In this document: positions 60,017-64,000 of the stretch, piece after piece
Position numbering within the stretch: position 1 is the first letter of the stretch
Layout: every line of letters begins with the position of its first letter
Source of the DNA: Caryophanales bacterium UBA784
GTDB taxonomy: Bacteria > Bacillota_I > Bacilli_A > RFN20 > CAG-288
Assembly: GCA_002297045.1 (NCBI GenBank)
Contig: DBJE01000003.1
Location: forward strand, 186,001-250,000
Direction of reading: 5' to 3'
Length of the DNA stretch: 64,000 nucleotides
Notes under the pieces: model-generated
Databases searched by the model: none
What the model was told of the DNA's origin: nothing
What the model saw: only the letters and a program-made list of their open reading frames with translations
Position numbers and translations under genes: made by a program

Positions 60017-61018
60017 ATGTGTACGGCAATCTCTTTTGTCCATAACCATCACTACTTCGGACGGAATCTGGATTTGAATTACGACCTTCCTCTTTCTGTT
60101 GTTTTTGTTCCCCAAAACTATTCCTTCCTATTTAGAAAAGAAGAAACCAGGAAGAAGCATTATGCCCTCTATGGCAGGGGAAGGGTGAAGGATGACTATC
60201 CTCTCTTCTTTGATGCCGTCAACGAAAAGGGTCTGACTTTCGCCGGACTGAACTTCCCTGGCTTTGCCTATTTCTTCCCTATAAAAAAGGACAACAAAAA
60301 TCTTGCCCCATATGAGCTTCCTCTTTATCTACTCGGAAAGTGCAGCTCGGTTGATGAGGCAAAGAAGGAGCTGAAGAACCTATCCCTCTGTGATCTTCCG
60401 TTTTCCAAAGACAGGCCCGTTTCCCCTCTTCATTTCTACCTTTCGGATAAAAGCGGATGCATCGTCATCGAACAGACAAAGGAGGGAAGGAAGGTCTATG
60501 ACAATCCTTTCCGTGTTCTGACCAACAATCCTCCCTTCCCCTACCACCGGTTCAATAGGAATAACTACAGGAATGTTACCGCTAAAGAACCGGTTAACCG
60601 TTTCTCTTCCCGCCTTCCTCTTTCGGCCTATGGGAAAGCGATGGGGGCTATCGGACTCCCCGGAGATTCTTCCCCCTCTTCCCGCTTTGTCAAAGCATCC
60701 TTCCTTTTAGAGAATACTATTAAATATGGACAGGAAGGGAAGAAGAGGAGCAAGCAGGACGAGGAGAAGAACGTGTCCTTATCTTTCCATCTCCTTAACT
60801 CCGTTTCGACGTTAAAAGGCGAATCGGTAAGGGACGATGGATCCTACGAGTACACGATCTATTCTTCTATCTATAGCGTTGATGAACAAAAGCTCTTTGT
60901 GAAAACCTATGAAGACAGCCAGATCCAGTGCTATTCCCTGCAAAAGGAAAACCTTGTCGGAGATAAGCTCCTTTCCTACAAAATCAGCCAAAAAGAACAT
61001 TTTGCCAAGATCGGATAG
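60017..61018 (+). CDS. Choloylglycine hydrolase/penicillin V acylase family Ntn hydrolase
   Basis: 333 aa. Seen: MCTAISF, where removal of Met frees the Cys2 nucleophile; HYFGRNLDLNYD (Arg and Asp of the active site), YGMGMVKDDYPLFFDAVNEKGL, GLNFPGFAYF, LTNNPPFPYH, NYMNVTAKEPVNRFS and GAIGLPGDSSPSSRFVK. The Met residues in YGMGM and NYMN are AGG and match the family. Bile-salt hydrolase and penicillin acylase cannot be separated safely from sequence; a gut host makes conjugated bile acids or N-acyl amides plausible. Stands alone, with a good ribosome site. Confidence 0.9.
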   Translation: MCTAISFVHNHHYFGRNLDLNYDLPLSVVFVPQNYSFLFRKEETRKKHYALYGRGRVKDDYPLFFDAVNEKGLTFAGLNFPGFAYFFPIKKDNKNLAPYELPLYLLGKCSSVDEAKKELKNLSLCDLPFSKDRPVSPLHFYLSDKSGCIVIEQTKEGRKVYDNPFRVLTNNPPFPYHRFNRNNYRNVTAKEPVNRFSSRLPLSAYGKAMGAIGLPGDSSPSSRFVKASFLLENTIKYGQEGKKRSKQDEEKNVSLSFHLLNSVSTLKGESVRDDGSYEYTIYSSIYSVDEQKLFVKTYEDSQIQCYSLQKENLVGDKLLSYKISQKEHFAKIG

Positions 61019-61022
61019 AAAG

Positions 61023-61046
61023 AAAAAAAGCCGCCATGTCGGCGGC
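61023..61046 (-). terminator. Terminator of the flavodiiron gene
   Basis: Minus strand: GCCGCC / GGCGGC stem with a 5-base loop (61046-61030), followed by seven T (61029-61023). Confidence 0.9.
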
Positions 61047-61052
61047 TTCTTC

Positions 61053-62264
61053 CTACTTCAGCGATTCAACGATTTCCTTTGCCCTCTGATCAAGAAGCAA
61101 GGCATCCTGTCCGTTCCTTGCCGACTTGATTGTGACTTCTGTCGGAGTAAAGACAATTCCTTTGACTGTTGAGAGCTTGTTCTTGATTAGATTACTAGCC
61201 GTCACAGCCCATGTTCCGTTCTGGACAAGGGAAATCGTCCGGTTATGGACATTCCTTCCTATCCTATCATCGATAAGGGAGTTCCTCTCTGGGAAGAGAG
61301 AGGCATTATAGGTGTTCGCCCTAAAAACAATGTTGGAATATTCGAAGGCTTTTGCCACCCTTTCTGTCTTGTCGGTAAGAGAAACATCGCAGACAGAAAG
61401 ATTGTTTATCCCAAGTTCATTTAGTTTCCTTGCAAGATAATAGGCTGCATTTCTCCTGTTCCCATAACTAGTGGAATAGCAGATCCTGACTCCTTTCCTT
61501 TCCGGAGTGTAGCTTGCCCAAAGGGTGTATAAATCGATAATCCGCTTCCTTGTTTCCTTTGTGCGGTAAATCGGTCCATGGAGCGGAAGGATCCTGTTGA
61601 CTTTATCTAAGGGGAGCTTTTTGAATAGGGCAAGGACCGACGGACCGTATTTTCCGACAATATTGGTATAGTATGTCCGGCTTGCCTTGGCTAAGTCTTT
61701 CTCGAAGTCGAACTGGTCGGCATAAAGTCTTCCGTCTAAGGTGTCAAAGCTTCCGAAGGCATCGGCAGTGAAGAGTAGGCCCTCTGTTTCCTCAAAGGAC
61801 ATCCTCACCTCCGGCCAATGGATCATCGGTGCCCTAAAGAAGCGGAGGATATGTTTCCCTAGAGAAAGGGTGTCCTTCTCTTTGACCACGATTTCCTTGC
61901 CTTGAGTATTCAGCAACGGGAAGAACTGATGGAGGAAAAGAAAGGTCTTCCTGTTTCCGACAAGCTTCGTCTCTGGATGACGGAGAAGGATTTCCCCGAT
62001 GTTATAGCAATGGTCAGGTTCCCTATGATGAATGACAAGATAGTCAAGTTTCCGTCCGTTCAAGGCTCCCTCCACGTTCTCAATGAACTGTCTTGAGACG
62101 TCCTGGTCGGCCGTATCCCTTAAAGCCGTCTTCTCATCGAGAATCAGATAGGAGTTATACGTCACTCCTTTGTGGATAGGAAGGGTATTCTCGAAAAGAG
62201 TGATTCTTGGATCTTCCCCGCCGACATAGACGATATCATTTGTAATATTCCGTGTTAATTTCAT
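61053..62264 (-). CDS. fprA: Flavodiiron protein (FprA, O2/NO reductase)
   Basis: 403 aa: N-terminal metallo-beta-lactamase-like domain with di-iron ligands VIHHMEPDHCYNIG (HxExDH, Met from AGG 62022-62024), MIHWPEVMMSF and LFTADAFGSFD, HGPIYR; C-terminal flavodoxin domain with ICYSTSYGNRRNAAYYLA (FMN phosphate loop) and NGTWAVTAS. Reduces O2 or NO to protect an anaerobe. Start at 62264 has GGAGG upstream and is preferred to a frame opening 17 codons earlier. Fits with NfnAB as a redox pool. Confidence 0.95.
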   Translation of the reverse strand: MKLTRNITNDIVYVGGEDPRITLFENTLPIHKGVTYNSYLILDEKTALRDTADQDVSRQFIENVEGALNGRKLDYLVIHHREPDHCYNIGEILLRHPETKLVGNRKTFLFLHQFFPLLNTQGKEIVVKEKDTLSLGKHILRFFRAPMIHWPEVRMSFEETEGLLFTADAFGSFDTLDGRLYADQFDFEKDLAKASRTYYTNIVGKYGPSVLALFKKLPLDKVNRILPLHGPIYRTKETRKRIIDLYTLWASYTPERKGVRICYSTSYGNRRNAAYYLARKLNELGINNLSVCDVSLTDKTERVAKAFEYSNIVFRANTYNASLFPERNSLIDDRIGRNVHNRTISLVQNGTWAVTASNLIKNKLSTVKGIVFTPTEVTIKSARNGQDALLLDQRAKEIVESLK

Positions 62265-62354
62265 TATACAAATCCTCCGGCCCTCTATTATAGAGAGCAA
62301 GGAACTATATTTCACGGAGAATGATAAAGGCAGAAGTTAGAATAGACTAACTAA

Positions 62355-62381
62355 GGAGGATCTTTTCTGCTATAATCCTCC
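62355..62381 (+). promoter_or_regulatory. Promoter with flanking inverted repeat upstream of the ZIP transporter
   Basis: Extended -10 TGCTATAAT (TATAAT 62371-62376). A 7-bp inverted repeat GGAGGAT (62355-62361) / ATCCTCC (62375-62381) encloses it, with arms 13 bases apart, a possible metal-regulator operator. The -35 is weak. Confidence 0.55.
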
Positions 62382-62437
62382 CTGGCCTTCCTTAGGAAAG
62401 CCGGAAAATAAAGTTCCCGTTGTGGAAAGGAGCCTTT

Positions 62438-63223
62438 ATGGATGCGCTTCAGGTTGCCGTTTTATCTTTGATTTTGATTTTTTTTGCTACGGCTCTTGGG
62501 GCAGGAACCGTATTTTTCTGTCATAAGCCCCTCTCAGAGAAAGCAAATGCCCTAGTCCTAGGATTCTCAGGCGGAATAAGGATGGCCGCTAGTTTCTTCG
62601 GCCTTCTTCTCCCCTCGATCGAACAAAGCAAAGAAAGGGAGTCCCTCTCTTTTCTTCCCCCTCTTCTTGGTTTTCTTCTCGGCTGTGTCTTTCTCTTCCT
62701 TTTGGACTTCTTTGTCCCCCATTTCCATAAAATCACCGGCGTAGAGGAAGGAAAACCATCTCCGTTAAATAATAACCTGAAATTCTTTCTTGCTGTGACT
62801 ATCCATAATATTCCGGAAGGGCTCTCTGTAGGATTCGCCGCCGGTCTGGCAAGGAAGGAAAGGGGAAATGCCGCCTACATCTCCTCCTGTCTTTCCTTAG
62901 CTATAGGAATAGCTATCCAGAACGTCCCGGAAGGGGCGGCAGTCTCCCTTCCTTTATATGGAGACGGAAGGAAAAAGAGTAAGGGTTTCCTCTTTGGCAC
63001 CCTCTCCGGGCTTGTCGAACCTCTTTTTGGCATCCTCGGACTATTTCTCGCCCGGCTTTCCTCTCTCACTCCATGGCTGCTCTCTTTTTCGGCAGGGGCA
63101 AGGAGGTATGTCATCCTAGACGAGCTTCTTCCTGAAGCACGAAAGAAAGGGATTGAGCATTATGGATTGTTCTCCTTCCTTGCCGGCTTTAGGATAAGGA
63201 TGGCATTAGAGATACTTATCTGA
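62438..63223 (+). CDS. ZIP family metal transporter
   Basis: 261 aa, about eight membrane helices. Seen: GFSGGIMMAASFFGLLLPSIE (AGG=Met; family GGVMIAAS), TIHNIPEGLSVGFAAGLA (the HNxPEG metal site of helix 4), IGIAIQNVPEGAAVSLPL (second ExxP site of helix 5). A short loop rich in His/Lys is absent. AGG=Met also removes arginine from the last helix. Zinc or iron import; sequence does not decide. ATG 62438 has GGAAAGGAG upstream. Confidence 0.9.
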   Translation: MDALQVAVLSLILIFFATALGAGTVFFCHKPLSEKANALVLGFSGGIRMAASFFGLLLPSIEQSKERESLSFLPPLLGFLLGCVFLFLLDFFVPHFHKITGVEEGKPSPLNNNLKFFLAVTIHNIPEGLSVGFAAGLARKERGNAAYISSCLSLAIGIAIQNVPEGAAVSLPLYGDGRKKSKGFLFGTLSGLVEPLFGILGLFLARLSSLTPWLLSFSAGARRYVILDELLPEARKKGIEHYGLFSFLAGFRIRMALEILI

Positions 63224-63239
63224 GACTAGCGTAGTCGGC

Positions 63240-63268
63240 TTGTTCTCTAACAGGGAAGAAGCTAGAAT
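63240..63268 (+). promoter_or_regulatory. Promoter of the C69 dipeptidase
   Basis: TTGTTC (63240-63245), a 17-base spacer, TAGAAT (63263-63268). The AGGAGG ribosome site and ATG follow. Confidence 0.6.
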
Positions 63269-63292
63269 AGGGAAGATTAGGAGGACTGATTA

Positions 63293-64000
63293 ATGCCCTG
63301 TACAACAATTTTAGTCGGTAAGAAGGCAAGTTATAACGGATCAACCAGGATTGCCAGAAACGATGATTCTCCTTCCGGACAGTTCCATGTCAAAAAGAGG
63401 ATCGTCGTCCAACCTAAGGATCAGCCGAAGGTTTATAAAAGCAAAGGCGGGAAGCTGACTATAAAGCTTCCGGACAATCCTCTCCGCTATACAAGGATGC
63501 CGAATGTCGATCCTAAGGAAGGAGTATGGCCGGCAACAGGCATCAATAGTGCAAATGTCTCCATGACGGCGACAGAGACAATCACTTCGAACGAACGTGT
63601 CCTTGGGGCTGATCCCTACGTGGAAGCCCACAGGGAAAAAGGAAAACAGGTTCCCGGCGGAATCGGGGAGGAGGATCTTGTCCTTCTTGTCCTTCCCTAT
63701 ATCCACTCGGCAAGAGAGGGTGTCCTTCGTCTTGGTTCTCTGCTTGAACAGTATGGGACCTATGAGCCAAACGGCATTGCCTTCAGCGACGAAAGCGAAA
63801 TCTGGTGGCTTGAGACAATCGGAGGACATAACTGGATAGCTAAGCGTGTCCCGGATGATCACTATGTTGTCATGCCAAACCAGTTTGGAAGGGATTCCTT
63901 TGACTTTGATGATGCAAGGGGAGAAAAGAAAGAGAACCTTTGTTCGACTAACTTATTGGAGTGGACGAAGAAGAACAATCTTTATCTTGGATTCGAAGGT
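63293..64000 (+). CDS. pepD: C69 family dipeptidase (partial)
   Basis: Ntn-type dipeptidase of peptidase family C69. The window ends after 236 codons (usual about 470), so the C-terminal half is missing. Seen: MPCTTILVGKKASYNGSTMIARNDDSPSG (nucleophile Cys3 and the GSTMIARNDD block, Met from AGG), MTATETITSNE, GGIGEEDLVLLVLPYI, SAREGVLRLGSLLEQYGTYE and FSDESEIWWLETIGGHNW. AGGAGG ribosome site. Works with PepV in peptide use. Confidence 0.93.
   Translation, partial: MPCTTILVGKKASYNGSTRIARNDDSPSGQFHVKKRIVVQPKDQPKVYKSKGGKLTIKLPDNPLRYTRMPNVDPKEGVWPATGINSANVSMTATETITSNERVLGADPYVEAHREKGKQVPGGIGEEDLVLLVLPYIHSAREGVLRLGSLLEQYGTYEPNGIAFSDESEIWWLETIGGHNWIAKRVPDDHYVVMPNQFGRDSFDFDDARGEKKENLCSTNLLEWTKKNNLYLGFEG

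Noticed and set aside
1..64000. TGA read as Trp (Mycoplasma/Spiroplasma code)
   Set aside because: Genes such as metN, comEC and the mutase-like gene end at TGA in ATGA/TTGA overlaps at the expected family length, and Trp is TGG.
1..64000. CGG or CGA reassigned (as in some Firmicutes)
   Set aside because: CGG is found at conserved Arg positions: MiaB FTRG, RluD HRLDR, RecA QLREK.
1..64000. tRNA with CCU anticodon, CRISPR array, insertion sequence or prophage
   Set aside because: Looked for on both strands by eye and not found; the only tRNA seen is tRNA-Ser(GGA).

Overview
Genome fragment of a low-to-medium GC Firmicute (class Bacilli), probably an uncultured gut species. The order pgsA-cinA-recA-rny-ymdB-spoVS-miaB-ylbF-mutS-mutL-miaA is the Bacillus subtilis order, hrcA-grpE carries CIRCE operators, RNase P RNA is type B-like, and a choloylglycine-hydrolase family gene suggests a gut host. 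TGA and TAA/TAG all act as stops, so this is not the Mycoplasma code.

The main result is that the codon AGG appears to mean methionine, not arginine, across the whole window. In family after family (HrcA, GrpE, MetN, MutS, MutL, MiaB, RecA, RNase Y, YmdB, GreA, NfnA, FprA, Fhs, ABC ATPases, C69 dipeptidase) AGG sits where relatives have conserved Met, while conserved Arg is AGA or CGN, often a few codons away. This matches the AGG-to-Met reassignment reported for the uncultured Bacilli clade Enterosoma (NCBI translation table 34), so the organism is most likely Enterosoma or a close relative. Protein motifs quoted below use AGG=Met.

Layout. 1-1620 (minus): heat-shock operon hrcA-grpE behind two CIRCE-like sites. 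1830-4691 (plus): Met T-box and metNIQ methionine importer. 5313-12098 (minus): GNAT acetyltransferase, trmB, pepV, coaX, comEC, comEA, greA. 12183-13876 (plus): uridine-kinase-like protein. 13957-17941 (plus): an A+T-rich pair, an unknown protein and a MacB-like permease fused to a degenerate ATPase. 18088-18337 (minus): cold-shock protein. 18449-36388 (minus): a long run of RNase Y, YmdB, SpoVS, MiaB, YlbF, MutS, MutL, a MiaA-TcdA fusion, Fhs, a FolD with altered active site, and two MacB-like ABC exporters. 36620-39684 (minus): gpsB-rnpB-pgsA-cinA-recA. 39879-42232 (plus): nfnAB. 42341-43453 (plus): marR-recU. 43486-50472 (minus): rluD, three unknown genes, a degenerate phosphohexomutase, a membrane-anchored endonuclease I and an unknown. 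50581-50671: tRNA-Ser(GGA). 51377-59176 (plus): LacI-regulated sugar catabolism and ABC import operon. 60017-64000: Ntn hydrolase, flavodiiron protein (minus), ZIP transporter, and C69 dipeptidase running off the end.

How the genes fit together: DNA uptake and repair (ComEA, ComEC, anchored nuclease, RecA, RecU, MutSL), tRNA modification (TrmB, MiaA-TcdA, MiaB), RNA turnover (RNase Y, YmdB, YlbF, RNase P), redox (NfnAB, flavodiiron protein) and scavenging of peptides, methionine, sugars and metals. No transposase, prophage or CRISPR array was seen.
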